NCBI RefSeq assembly: GCF_010729665.1
Contig: NZ_AP022610.1
Span: 4,898,001-4,962,000 of the forward strand
Origin: Mycolicibacterium madagascariense
GTDB taxonomy: Bacteria; Actinomycetota; Actinomycetes; Mycobacteriales; Mycobacteriaceae
Reading direction: 5' to 3'
DNA length: 64,000 bases
The notes beneath the pieces were generated by a model. That model worked only from the letters and a program-made list of their open reading frames with translations. It had not been told where the DNA came from and made no database searches. This document shows, piece by piece, positions 1-7,619 of this stretch. The position numbers and the translations under genes are program-made. The first letter of the stretch is position 1. Every line of letters begins with the position of its first letter.

Positions 1-98
1 TCGGCAGCACACCCGTTGTCGTCATCCTTACCCGATGATCCCCGACGCTCGACCGTGCGGGTAACACCGTCGGCATCTCGAAATCGGCAGCGCGCTAA

Positions 99-317
99 CC
101 ACATTCCGCGCCCAAGGTGGTCGGAGACGGACTCACGCATTCCGGGGACCCGCGGCTGGCCCGACACATGGGGAACACTGTCCTGAAACAGGAATCGCGC
201 GGCGTGCGCATCACAGAAGACGGCAAGTACTCCAAGCGTCGAATCGACCTGGCGGTGTCGACGCTGATGGCCTTCGACCTCGCGGCCGCCGCGGCGTCTG
301 TACCCTCATCGGACTAA
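99..317 (+). pseudogene. Phage terminase large subunit, C-terminal remnant
   Basis: The frame is open from a stop at 96-98 and translates to about 72 residues containing HSGDPRLARHMGN, RGVRITEDGKYSKRRID and AVSTLMAFDLAAAA. This resembles the C-terminal end of tailed-phage terminase large subunits, where a DPxLxxHxxN segment is followed by a basic K/R-IDxAVAxxMAxD segment near the nuclease domain. The ATPase and most of the nuclease domain are missing and there is no upstream frame for them here, so this is a remnant. The GTG at 117 could only be a fortuitous start. It marks the region left of 3194 as prophage-derived. The family call is by pattern recognition only. Confidence 0.6.
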
Positions 318-941
318 AACATCCCCGACAGCGTCTGGTAACCGGACGTGCGACCGCTTCGGGTCTGGGAGCCACGCGCAATCCGACACGGCCCGCGCAC
401 CGGCTGGCGCATCTGGCTGGTGCGCCACGGGTCCGACGTCCTCCCGGCGCCGCTGACTCCCGACCTCACGCCATAGCTGACCCCGAAGTGCGCACCGCTT
501 GCGCGCCGCACGACTCTCATTGTCGGTCAGGCTTCTTCATGTTCCCAGCCGAAAGCGACGCGGTGCGCCACGCCATGATGATCAAGGGTCGTGAGAACGC
601 CCGCGGGATACGGCCAAGAGTCCGCGATCGTCTCGGGCCCAGTCTCCACGGAGGGGCCGGTCAACGAGCGCTGGAACACCGACATGATGGCCGGCGCGGG
701 TGTCTGGAGTGGATCGCCCACCACTTCCGCATCGAGCACCTGGTCGCGCAGGCCGACCTATGTGCCCCGTCGGCGCGGACATCCTGGCGTCGGCACTGGC
801 GAAGCGCTACGGGGTGCGAGTCGGGTGCGGTCCGCACCACTCCGTGATCGCCAAGGGTGCCCGGCACCCCGAGGACGAGTGGAGATGGGGGTGATGACCG
901 CTTGAGCTACCTTGCGCGCAGCTGCGTTCTGGCGCCTCGGC
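318..941. other. Decayed stretch without a supported gene
   Basis: About 620 bases with only short overlapping open frames in several phases and no ribosome-binding site or recognisable domain. A 42-codon frame at 348-476 on the plus strand (GTG start, containing GWRIWLVRHGSDVLPAPL) follows the terminase remnant and may be another piece of the same prophage, but I cannot assign it. I read this stretch as eroded phage DNA. Confidence 0.45.
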
Positions 942-2165
942 TCAGTCCGGCAACTCGTTCCAGATATCCGCGCAAGGCACGCAAGCATCGCGGTGGCTGG
1001 GGTCGAAGTCCACGACGTCTGGCCCGCCGGAGTTGCAGGAATCGGGAGGCAGGTACGGATCGGTCCCACCGTCGCCTAAGCCTCCACAGAGGACGGCGCC
1101 ATCCGGCACGTAGCCATGGATCTGATGGTCGCCAAGAAGGAAGCCCTCCGAAATCTCCCTTTTTCGGGGCATTCCGAAGTCCAGGTCGTCCCCCAGGTCG
1201 TCGCTCGCATCTTCGGGCTCGTCGTCGGCGATCTGTTCCGCCCCCGCAGCGGATGGTTCGACGAAAGCTTTCAGCGGATCCTCGCCGGGAGCCCTCTTGA
1301 AGTGGTCGATAACTGCAACGGGCAGGTATAGCTGTGACGGCGGGTTGCCGACGTCATAGCTGTCATAGCAGGCTTTGACTAAGGCATAGATTTCGTGCAC
1401 CGTCCCGCGGCGCTCGAAAGCACTATAGGCCTGATTGACAGGGTCATCGTGCCGCGTGTCTATAGCGACTATCGGGTAGGGCCTCTCGCCCCAAACCCCC
1501 TTCAACTCGACAAATTCCCGTAACAAGAAGTTGTCCGTGTTCGGAACAACATCTGTTCCGCCGGCGGCGGTACCTACTACGCTGAGCCCCAAGATTGCCA
1601 GCGCAACCTCAACAGACAGAGTGAAGTATCGAGGTGTGCACTTCCCGATCACTCGGAATCCGGTGTCGATGCTAGGCCCGAAGTAATCGTAGACGAACGC
1701 GTCATTGTTCTGGAGTTTGAGTGCCTCTCGATTTAGGGTGATGACCGGTCGGTCCGAAACCTCAGAGTCAGGAGATCTCGGAACGCTGGATCGACTGTCC
1801 GGGCCTGGAAATGTCGCAATAAAGGCCCCGCCCTTGGTGCCCATGTCAGTGCCGTCCAGCGATTGCAACTCGTAATCGCGCATAGCTTTCAACCAGACGC
1901 GAACCGCGTCGTAGACATCCGCTTCGGCGCGTACGACACAAGAGTAGATAAGTTCGTCGCCAATGGGTTTCCATAACTGAAATTCGAGATCAGTGCCGAG
2001 CTCCACCTGCGTCATCGCGATCCGCTGCGGAAACTCACGATAGAACTGAAGGAAAGCTTTTTGCCAGGGCTCCCTCAGGTCCTGCCGTTGTTTGTACTTC
2101 GTGGACCCAGTCAAATCGCAGGACAGAAAGATGATCGAGACAGGCTCGTTTTCCGGCTCGGTCAC
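942..2165 (-). CDS. Class III nucleotide-cyclase-like protein, partner of ImmA/IrrE peptidase
   Basis: The N-terminal half (residues about 9-235 of 407) has the layout of a class III cyclase homology domain. FLSCDLTGST carries D17 and KPIGDEL carries K67 and D70, at the positions of the two metal-binding aspartates and a base-contacting lysine. DYFGPSIDTGFRV resembles the GxxVNxAxR transition-state segment, with R171 kept but the usual Asn absent. Activity is therefore uncertain. The C-terminus holds an acidic stretch (about 312-328) and cysteines 360, 377, 395 and 398 near H391, possibly zinc-binding. The GTG start at 2165 overlaps the stop of the upstream peptidase gene (GTGA), so the two are probably translated together. 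Base composition is less GC-rich than the core genes, in keeping with acquired DNA. Function unknown; a signalling enzyme of a defence module is one possibility. Confidence 0.6.
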   Translation of the reverse strand: MTEPENEPVSIIFLSCDLTGSTKYKQRQDLREPWQKAFLQFYREFPQRIAMTQVELGTDLEFQLWKPIGDELIYSCVVRAEADVYDAVRVWLKAMRDYELQSLDGTDMGTKGGAFIATFPGPDSRSSVPRSPDSEVSDRPVITLNREALKLQNNDAFVYDYFGPSIDTGFRVIGKCTPRYFTLSVEVALAILGLSVVGTAAGGTDVVPNTDNFLLREFVELKGVWGERPYPIVAIDTRHDDPVNQAYSAFERRGTVHEIYALVKACYDSYDVGNPPSQLYLPVAVIDHFKRAPGEDPLKAFVEPSAAGAEQIADDEPEDASDDLGDDLDFGMPRKREISEGFLLGDHQIHGYVPDGAVLCGGLGDGGTDPYLPPDSCNSGGPDVVDFDPSHRDACVPCADIWNELPD

Positions 2166-2662
2166 AGAAGCTCGAGAACCTGTGCCCGTACCTCAGCAGC
2201 GCGAGGCGACACGTCGAAGTGCGCCGCGAGCTTCCATGTGTCTCCAGAGTAGGCCCGATGGGCAGCTTTGAATGCTTCTGCGGGCATCAGCAATGCTGAA
2301 GCGAATACGTTCGCCTCTGTTTCGGCGCGGTCTCGCCCACCTCGACTAAAACTCTTCTCACCCTGCTCTTTGGCGTGAAGATAATGTAAGAAATAGTGAC
2401 CAAGTTCATGCGCAATCGTAAAGCGATCGCGACGGGCAGAAGTAAGTTGCGGGACAAAGATCGTAAAGGCACCACGTTCGCGAACATGCGAGGATTCTTC
2501 GTCAATCGCATTTGCGAGCTGACCTCCCAACCTACGCAAAAGTAAGTCAATGTTGGCGCGACCGGTGGGTTCGTAGATTCCGTTCTTGACCCCAACCTGT
2601 TCCGCGTAACTGGCAATGGCGTCGTTCGTCAGCCAAGCGGGATCTGTCTTATGAACGGACAC
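2162..2662 (-). CDS. ImmA/IrrE family metallo-endopeptidase
   Basis: Contains the zinc-peptidase motif HELGH within RFTIAHELGHYFLHYL, followed by AETEANVFASALLMP, whose glutamate is the expected third zinc ligand. This is the standard ImmA/IrrE arrangement. Family members cleave repressors in response to damage or a signal (phage/ICE ImmA, Deinococcus IrrE). No helix-turn-helix repressor gene is visible nearby, so the substrate is unknown. I chose the GTG at 2662 because a strong GAGGTGGAGG stands before it; an in-frame ATG at 2707 lies just after a TACTAT -10-like element and is the alternative. The stop overlaps the start of the cyclase-like gene by four bases. Confidence 0.85.
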   Translation of the reverse strand: MSVHKTDPAWLTNDAIASYAEQVGVKNGIYEPTGRANIDLLLRRLGGQLANAIDEESSHVRERGAFTIFVPQLTSARRDRFTIAHELGHYFLHYLHAKEQGEKSFSRGGRDRAETEANVFASALLMPAEAFKAAHRAYSGDTWKLAAHFDVSPRAAEVRAQVLELL

Positions 2663-2813
2663 CGACCCCACCTCCACCTCTTGCTGCCCCCGTTTGCCCC
2701 CACTCATAGATAGTAACCACGGGGGCCGACATAATACTCCCAAGGCTCGCTGTAAGCGACCGATACTTGCGGAGGTTGTCCCTTCGCCCGCTGCGGAGCC
2801 GAGAGTCGACGTG

Positions 2814-3014
2814 TCAGCTCTTCACAGAAAGCGGGCCGCCGGGCAGCACGCCAGGCCGAGCGCCGACGACCAAGGCAAACGCGCGAGCCGCCTCTTCTAT
2901 GCGCCCAAGCCCGGACTTGGGCGCCAACTCAATGATTTGTTGGAGAAGCGCCCGCTCGGCCTCGACCGTCAGTCGGTTGACCTCATCGTGGATATTCTCA
3001 GTGCTCTCCGGCAT
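2814..3014 (-). CDS. Small hypothetical protein at element end
   Basis: A 66-residue frame from ATG 3014, preceded by GGAGG nine bases upstream. The product starts MPESTENIHDEVNRL and has a probable helical middle (EAERALLQQIIEL). No domain recognised and no membrane segment. It is the gene nearest the attachment-site junction and about 150 bases upstream of the ImmA gene on the same strand; a promoter-like TACTAT between them suggests separate transcription is possible. A longer TTG start at 3071 exists. Could be a small regulator or phage leftover. Confidence 0.45.
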   Translation of the reverse strand: MPESTENIHDEVNRLTVEAERALLQQIIELAPKSGLGRIEEAARAFALVVGARPGVLPGGPLSVKS

Positions 3015-3057
3015 GGGTATCGGCCTCCGCTTCTTTAGGTCTCTGACGCTAGCGACT

Positions 3058-3954
3058 TTACGTATATTCAACGGATATCCCCCGAGAACGGTCGGGAATC
3101 CCTGCGCGGTGTCGGTAGGGAACAGCCTTTGTGCACCGCGTGTGAGCAGGCAGTCTCAGCACGCAACGCGACCAACTGAGAAGATGCGTCCAGTAATCCG
3201 CAGGTCCCAGGCTCGAGCCCTGGTGGGGGCACCAGCGAACGTGTGAATAGTCGCGGTCGGCGCGCACGACGGCGATCCGCTCCTCGCGCCTCCCCGCCGC
3301 TAGCAACCCCTCCCGCTCGAGCCAGTGCGCCCGGGCCGTCATTACCGGGCCGAAGGGGATCCGCTCTTCGGCAACGACTTCGGCCCGTAGCCCAGTCGAG
3401 CGCAGATCACGCACCGTACGGTCGACGTCGGCGAACTCGGATTGGACGATGAGCATCGTGCCGCCGTCGGCCAGGAGATCGCGAGCGTGCCGACACAGCG
3501 GATGCAGTACCTGACGGCCGTCGCGCCCGGCATTCCGGGCCAGCTGCGGCCCCGCGTCGGCGGAGATCGGCCGGTCGTCGGCGTCGTCGCAGAACGGCAC
3601 GTAGGGCGGATTGCAGGTGACGATGTCATAGGGCTCGAATTCGATGGCCCGCGACCATAATCCCCTGTGCACGGTGACAGCCAGGCCGGCGGCCGCCGCG
3701 TTGGCGCGGGCACACGCCACGGCGCGCCGACTGAGCTCGAAGGCCGGCACCGACGCCGCGCCCTGCTCGGCTGCTGCCAGGGCCACTACCCCGCTGCCCG
3801 AACACAAGTCGGCCACCCGGCTGTCCGACACGCGCCCCGTGGCGCACAGCGCATCGACGAGCAGCGCCGAATCCTCCTGTGGTGGATAGACTCCCGCGGC
3901 AATGCTCAGGGGGGCGGGTCGACTGGCGACGTCGTCGCCGAGGATGGTCATCAT
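3058..3954 (-). CDS. HemK-like class I methyltransferase with element-derived tail
   Basis: SAM-dependent methyltransferase of the HemK/PrmC-like class: LCSGSGVVALAAAEQGA forms the SAM-binding loop and IVTCNPPYVP carries the NPPY catalytic motif for amide-nitrogen methylation. The domain starts just after ATG 3954 and ends near EERIAVVRAD (about 3245). The reading frame then continues antisense through the tRNA fragment (WCPHQGSSLGPAD) and on into the element for about 45 more codons. If the tRNA was of Lys type, the intact ancestral sequence would give a TAA exactly where the junction now gives TAC, so the tail is probably an integration artefact. The protein substrate is unknown; it is shorter than PrmC and closer to small HemK-like methylases. 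Confidence 0.8.
   Translation of the reverse strand: MMTILGDDVASRPAPLSIAAGVYPPQEDSALLVDALCATGRVSDSRVADLCSGSGVVALAAAEQGAASVPAFELSRRAVACARANAAAAGLAVTVHRGLWSRAIEFEPYDIVTCNPPYVPFCDDADDRPISADAGPQLARNAGRDGRQVLHPLCRHARDLLADGGTMLIVQSEFADVDRTVRDLRSTGLRAEVVAEERIPFGPVMTARAHWLEREGLLAAGRREERIAVVRADRDYSHVRWCPHQGSSLGPADYWTHLLSWSRCVLRLPAHTRCTKAVPYRHRAGIPDRSRGISVEYT
3194..3234 (+). other. Displaced tRNA 3' half; probable attachment-site (att) junction
   Basis: The bases read as positions 36-76 of a tRNA: anticodon base T36, A37, A38, the 3' anticodon-stem strand TCCGC, variable AGGTC, T-stem CCAGG, loop CTCGAGC, T-stem CCTGG, acceptor TGGGGGC, discriminator A and encoded CCA. No 5' half lies upstream, so this is not a complete gene. 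Tyrosine integrases often use tRNA 3' ends as attB, and integration leaves a displaced 3' copy at the far side. T36 A37 with discriminator A fits tRNA-Lys best, without proof. Everything left of 3194 would be element DNA and everything right ancestral chromosome. Confidence 0.7.
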
Positions 3955-4108
3955 GCAGTGCTCCATCGAGTCCGTTCGGCCGGTCGGAGCAGACGTGCCC
4001 GTCGATGCGGTGCTGGAAAACGTCGGAACACCGAACACCCGGGTTTGGCCGGCGTTCACCGGGGAATCACGCCACGACGACAGTCCTCGTCGACGGACGG
4101 AGCGGATC

Positions 4109-4273
4109 ATGCCGGTAGGCAAGGGGATCTACGAAGACGAACCGCGCGAGCACCGCCATACCTATCAGCCCGGCCCGGATCGCGCGGATTCGCCGAAGGG
4201 ACGCGACGAGAATGGTCGCGACCCGGCGCCGGACGACACCGCTACCGACAACGCCCCAGAGCCGACGGGCTGA
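4109..4273 (+). CDS. Small hydrophilic hypothetical protein
   Basis: A 54-residue frame starting MPVGKGIYEDEPREHRHTY and ending in a highly charged Asp/Glu/Pro-rich tail. GGAGCGG stands five bases before the ATG. No membrane segment or domain; likely disordered. It is divergent from the HemK-like gene and convergent with the GAF-ANTAR operon. The frame extends upstream to 3902, but that part lies over the HemK start region. Function unknown. Confidence 0.55.
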   Translation: MPVGKGIYEDEPREHRHTYQPGPDRADSPKGRDENGRDPAPDDTATDNAPEPTG

Positions 4274-4303
4274 CGAGAGTCGTTGCGCGCGAAGTAGTTT
4301 CAG

Positions 4304-5050
4304 TCAATTCGACAAACCGATGATCGCGGCGACGATGTCGGCGCGCACCTCGTCCGATCCCGCGACGACGCGCCGCGCCGCCTCGGTCAGGTGCTGGCCA
4401 TGGGCCTTGGCGTAGGCGCGCAGCAGACCGAACCCGATCTCCATCGACACTCCGAGCCGTTCGCCGACGTACCCGGTGGCCTGATCGACGACGACGCGGT
4501 CGGTCAGCGCCGATCGCAGCGGCGCCAGTATCGATTCCGGTGTGCGGCGATGCTCCTGCAGCAGCGCAACGCACGCGACGTGAGCGAGGCTGTGCGCCAC
4601 GAGGAGGTCGGCGTCGCTGAGCGCACCGACCCGGGTACCGAACAACCCAAGCGCACCCAACGTGGTGCCCGCCGCCCGCATGGGGATCGCGTGCACGGAG
4701 ACGACGTGGGCGTCGGACGCCGCTGCGGCGAAGCGCGGCCAGCGCGGACCGGCCAGCGCGAGGTCGGGCACCGAGACCAGCTCACCCGTCGCGAAGCAGT
4801 CCAGGCAGGGACCCTCGGCCGCCTGGAGCTGAATCATGTCGAGATCGTGCGAGCTCGACGACGTCGCCGCCATGAGGTGCAGACCCCGTTGCGAGCCCGT
4901 CAGCAGCAGCCCGGCCGCCTCCACGTCCAGCAGCCGGGCACACTGCTCGGTGAGGTCGGTGAGGAGTTCGACGACGTCGAAGTCGTCGAGCAGGCTGTCC
5001 ACCAGTGTCACGACCGCGCGCAGTACGCGCGTCTCCCGGGGTGTGTCCAT
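4304..5050 (-). CDS. GAF-ANTAR domain regulator (second of tandem pair)
   Basis: 248 residues. The N-terminal two thirds is a GAF sensory domain (LLDVEAAGLLL, EGPCLDCFATGE, HAIPMRAAGTTLGALGLF). The C-terminus is an ANTAR RNA-binding domain (VVDQATGYVGERLGVSMEIGFGLLRAYAKAHG then a short basic helix). ANTAR proteins act as antiterminators that bind paired hairpin loops in nascent mRNA. The start at ATG 5050 is preceded by a GGAGAGA-like site. It follows its paralogue by 22 bases, so the two are co-transcribed. The GAF ligand cannot be told from sequence. Confidence 0.85.
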   Translation of the reverse strand: MDTPRETRVLRAVVTLVDSLLDDFDVVELLTDLTEQCARLLDVEAAGLLLTGSQRGLHLMAATSSSSHDLDMIQLQAAEGPCLDCFATGELVSVPDLALAGPRWPRFAAAASDAHVVSVHAIPMRAAGTTLGALGLFGTRVGALSDADLLVAHSLAHVACVALLQEHRRTPESILAPLRSALTDRVVVDQATGYVGERLGVSMEIGFGLLRAYAKAHGQHLTEAARRVVAGSDEVRADIVAAIIGLSN

Positions 5051-5072
5051 CGCTCGGTCTCTCCGTCTGTAC

Positions 5073-5783
5073 TCAGTCTGCGTCCAGGCGCAGCCGGCGA
5101 TCGATGACGTCACGTGCCACGCTCGTCGCGCTGCGTCCGTCGGCATAGGCGTAGGCCCGTAGTCGAGCCAGCGCGCCGGCGGCGTCGATGCCCAACTGCG
5201 CCATCAACATCCCCGTGGCTTGACTGACCTCGGTGCGAGTAAACGCGTTGAGTTCTGCCCACTCGTTGCTGTCGGGGTCGGCGACCGCAGCCTGCATGTC
5301 ACGGTTGAGCAAATCCACCAGCGGGTGGCGCATCAGGGCGGCAGCGACGGCCATCCCGGCGATCTGCTCCGGCACCAGACCGTTGGGCGTGGCGCGGAAC
5401 AGGTCGAGGGCGCCGATGTACTCACCCGCGACGACCACGGGGATCGCGTAGACCCCCCGGATGTCGTGTTCGATCATTGCGGCTCCGTAACCGGGCCAAC
5501 GACTTTCGGCGGGGTCGGCGAGATCGTCCACCATGACGGGAGCCCGCCGGGCCACCGACTCGAGGCAGGGTCCCTCCCCCATGACGAACTGGACCTCGTC
5601 GTACATCCGGGCGCTGGGTCCGCTGACGCCGAACGTACCGACGTTGGCGCCGTCGAAGACCAGCGAGACCGCGGCACCATCGACGTCCAGCAAGCCCACA
5701 CACGCCTCGCACAACCGGTCGGCGGCGGCGACACCCGTGGCATCACCGATGGCCTCGACCAGGGATTCCTCGATGGTCGTCAC
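5073..5783 (-). CDS. GAF-ANTAR domain regulator (first of tandem pair)
   Basis: 236 residues: GAF domain about 15-150 (LLDVDGAAVSLVF, MGEGPCLESVARRAPVMVDDL, VYAIPVVVAGEYIGALDLF) followed by an ANTAR domain (EVSQATGMLMAQLGIDAAGA, LRAYAYADGRS, VARDVIDRRL). I chose GTG 5783 because GGCGGAGG lies just upstream and the GAF fold starts soon after; the open frame continues upstream without similarity. It shares EGPCL and the HAIP/YAIP strand with the downstream gene, so the pair arose by duplication. Probable role is transcript antitermination in response to a small ligand. Confidence 0.85.
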   Translation of the reverse strand: MTTIEESLVEAIGDATGVAAADRLCEACVGLLDVDGAAVSLVFDGANVGTFGVSGPSARMYDEVQFVMGEGPCLESVARRAPVMVDDLADPAESRWPGYGAAMIEHDIRGVYAIPVVVAGEYIGALDLFRATPNGLVPEQIAGMAVAAALMRHPLVDLLNRDMQAAVADPDSNEWAELNAFTRTEVSQATGMLMAQLGIDAAGALARLRAYAYADGRSATSVARDVIDRRLRLDAD

Positions 5784-6011
5784 CCACGTCCTCCGCCGGG
5801 ACGGCGGGGAGCACGTGGCATTGGCGGTATTGGCGTCAAGGAGACCCTCCGGTATGGGGTGATGCCGAGGTCCTCCGCAGCACTGGTTTGCGATGATCTT
5901 GCCCGCTGCCGCCCCGTCGAAACCGACGACGCGCCGTCGCGGCCTCTCCGAACGACGAGGTCGCCCGACGAAGACCTCCACGCCGGTGGCATCCGCATTA
6001 CCCTAACCGCC

Positions 6012-6521
6012 ATGAAGCAGGCGGTAGCCGTCCTGGCAGCCCTGGTGGGGCTGGTGTTCTGCTCGGCCTGCGGCACGTCGCACGGCGAGTCGGGATCGTC
6101 GGTGCTGCGGGCCCCTACGGCCGCCCCCACGGCCCTCGAGGGTGACGTACAGGTGACGCTGGGCGCCGCGACCGCTGCGGCGCAGGCCAACGTCGACCGG
6201 TTCACCGCGGGCGACTTCGCCGGCGTGTGGGAGCACATGACCGCGGACGTCCGTCGGCAGATCGGCGAGGCGGACTTCGTCGCGTTCTACCGCACGTGCA
6301 AGAAGCCGGGCCCAGCGATCGACGTCACCGGGGTGAGCCTGGACTCGGACACCCGGGCGACCGTCAGCATGCAGTCCCACGGCGTCGAGCGGTTCCGTTT
6401 CATGGAGTATCAGGACGGCGCCTGGCTCATGAAGCCGACCGACGACTTCGCCTCGCATCTCGGCCAGCCCGTCGCGCAGATCGTCGCCGAGGAGAGGGCC
6501 GCCGGACTCTGCGACTCCTGA
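6012..6521 (+). CDS. Putative lipoprotein with NTF2-like C-terminal domain
   Basis: 169 residues. The N-terminus MKQAVAVLAALVGLVFCSAC is a signal peptide ending in CSAC, a degenerate lipobox with Cys20 as the probable lipidated residue. The rest (ANVDRFTAGDFAGVWEHMTADVR through MEYQDGAWLMK) looks like the cone-shaped NTF2/SnoaL-like fold common in mycobacterial secreted lipoproteins. It stands alone between the divergent GAF-ANTAR operon and a convergent oxygenase gene. Specific function not recognised. Confidence 0.7.
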   Translation: MKQAVAVLAALVGLVFCSACGTSHGESGSSVLRAPTAAPTALEGDVQVTLGAATAAAQANVDRFTAGDFAGVWEHMTADVRRQIGEADFVAFYRTCKKPGPAIDVTGVSLDSDTRATVSMQSHGVERFRFMEYQDGAWLMKPTDDFASHLGQPVAQIVAEERAAGLCDS

Positions 6522-6528
6522 CGTCCGG

Positions 6529-7551
6529 TCACACCCTGGGGCAGTAGTGCATCGGGTTGTCCCGCTCGTCGAGGGGCGGCAGGTTGCGCTCTGGCGTCTC
6601 GGGCAACGGCGCGTCGGCGGGCAGTCGGCCGGTGGCCCTGTCCCAGCCGGCTCGCGCCCTGGGATGCATGCGCGCGCGTCGCGGAAGCAGCGAGAAGGCG
6701 ACGTGGACCAGCCTGCCCAACTGTCGGTGGGCCCACTCGTCGCGGTCCGACCACGCGTAGCCCATCAGGTCGCGCACCGCGGGGTCGTAGAGACCCACGG
6801 TGAACCAGACGAAGAAGGGCGCCAACGCCTTTCGCTGCTGACGCCACATCCAGTCCGGCATCGCCTGCGCCCACGGCGGTTTCGGCAGCTCGGACAGATC
6901 GAGCACGGCCCGCGCGGCGTAGTTGTCCTCCAACACGTTCGCGCACATGTGATCCCAGTACCTCTGAAAGTCCTCCCACGTCGCGGGAACCGGACGCATG
7001 CTCATCCCGTACATGCGGTACCACTGGACGTGTTCGTCGAACAGCTGCCGCTTCTGCGCCTCGCTGATGCCCCCGCAGAGTCGCTCGGCGACGATCAGCG
7101 TTCCGACGAAGAACGTGGCGTGCGCCCAGTAGAAGACGTCGGGATTCAGCGCATGGTATCGACGGCCCTTGGCGTCGACGCCCTTGATGTCGACGTGGTA
7201 GTCGCGGACCTCCGCACCCGTCCGCGCCGCCCGGTCGGTGTCGAACACGACCCCGCCGATGGGGTAGAGCGAGCGCAGCAACCTCGGCCACCGCTCGCGG
7301 AAGAACGTCGAGTGCTCCTCGACCGCGGCGCCCAGTTGAGGGTGCATGTTCTGCATCGAGCCCGCCCACGGGCCCTGCAGCAGGCCGCGCCAGTCACCGA
7401 AGTACTTCCACGTCAATGAGTCGGGCCCGAGCGGCACCGGAGGGAGGTCGTATCCGCCGGGCGCCACGGGGCAACCGGAGTCGATCGACGGGGTCGACGA
7501 AGCGTCCATCGCGCTGGTCACCGGGCACGTCTCGGACGTATCTTGAGTCAC
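6529..7551 (-). CDS. MpaB-like oxygenase (DUF2236)
   Basis: 340 residues matching the oxygenase MpaB / latex-clearing-protein-like family: WKYFGDWRGLLQGPWAGSMQ near residue 50, YPIGGVVFDTD, VFYWAHATFFVGTLIVAERL with the conserved His after W/A, and WYRMYGMSMRPVPATWEDF. Members bind a b-type haem through conserved histidines; substrates in mycobacteria are unknown. GTG 7551 is chosen for the GGGAGG upstream. It is divergent from a TetR regulator gene across a 68-base region with a candidate operator, so it is the likely target of that repressor. It ends eight bases from the convergent lipoprotein gene. Confidence 0.85.
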   Translation of the reverse strand: MTQDTSETCPVTSAMDASSTPSIDSGCPVAPGGYDLPPVPLGPDSLTWKYFGDWRGLLQGPWAGSMQNMHPQLGAAVEEHSTFFRERWPRLLRSLYPIGGVVFDTDRAARTGAEVRDYHVDIKGVDAKGRRYHALNPDVFYWAHATFFVGTLIVAERLCGGISEAQKRQLFDEHVQWYRMYGMSMRPVPATWEDFQRYWDHMCANVLEDNYAARAVLDLSELPKPPWAQAMPDWMWRQQRKALAPFFVWFTVGLYDPAVRDLMGYAWSDRDEWAHRQLGRLVHVAFSLLPRRARMHPRARAGWDRATGRLPADAPLPETPERNLPPLDERDNPMHYCPRV

Positions 7552-7581
7552 CGGGTGACCTCCCTGGGAGCGAACCAACTT

Positions 7582-7599
7582 TGACTACACGCGTTGTCA
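7582..7599. promoter_or_regulatory. Imperfect palindrome, candidate TetR operator
   Basis: TGACTACACGCGTTGTCA: seven of nine positions pair symmetrically. It lies centrally in the divergent region between the MpaB-like gene (start 7551) and the TetR gene (start 7620), the usual place for an autoregulatory operator. Confidence 0.4.
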
Positions 7600-7619
7600 C
7601 CGAGCAGCTTAGGAGTGAT

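Noticed and set aside
942..2165. Calling the cyclase-like protein a Pycsar PycC
   Set aside because: No Pycsar effector (TM, TIR or PNP-type) is present and the transition-state segment is altered. Only fold-level resemblance can be claimed.
3120..3234. A complete tRNA gene
   Set aside because: The 3' half is perfect, but no D-arm or 5' acceptor strand complementary to TGGGGGC lies upstream.
5220..6011. N-terminal extension of the lipoprotein frame
   Set aside because: The frame is antisense to the GAF-ANTAR gene and the signal peptide starts only at 6012.
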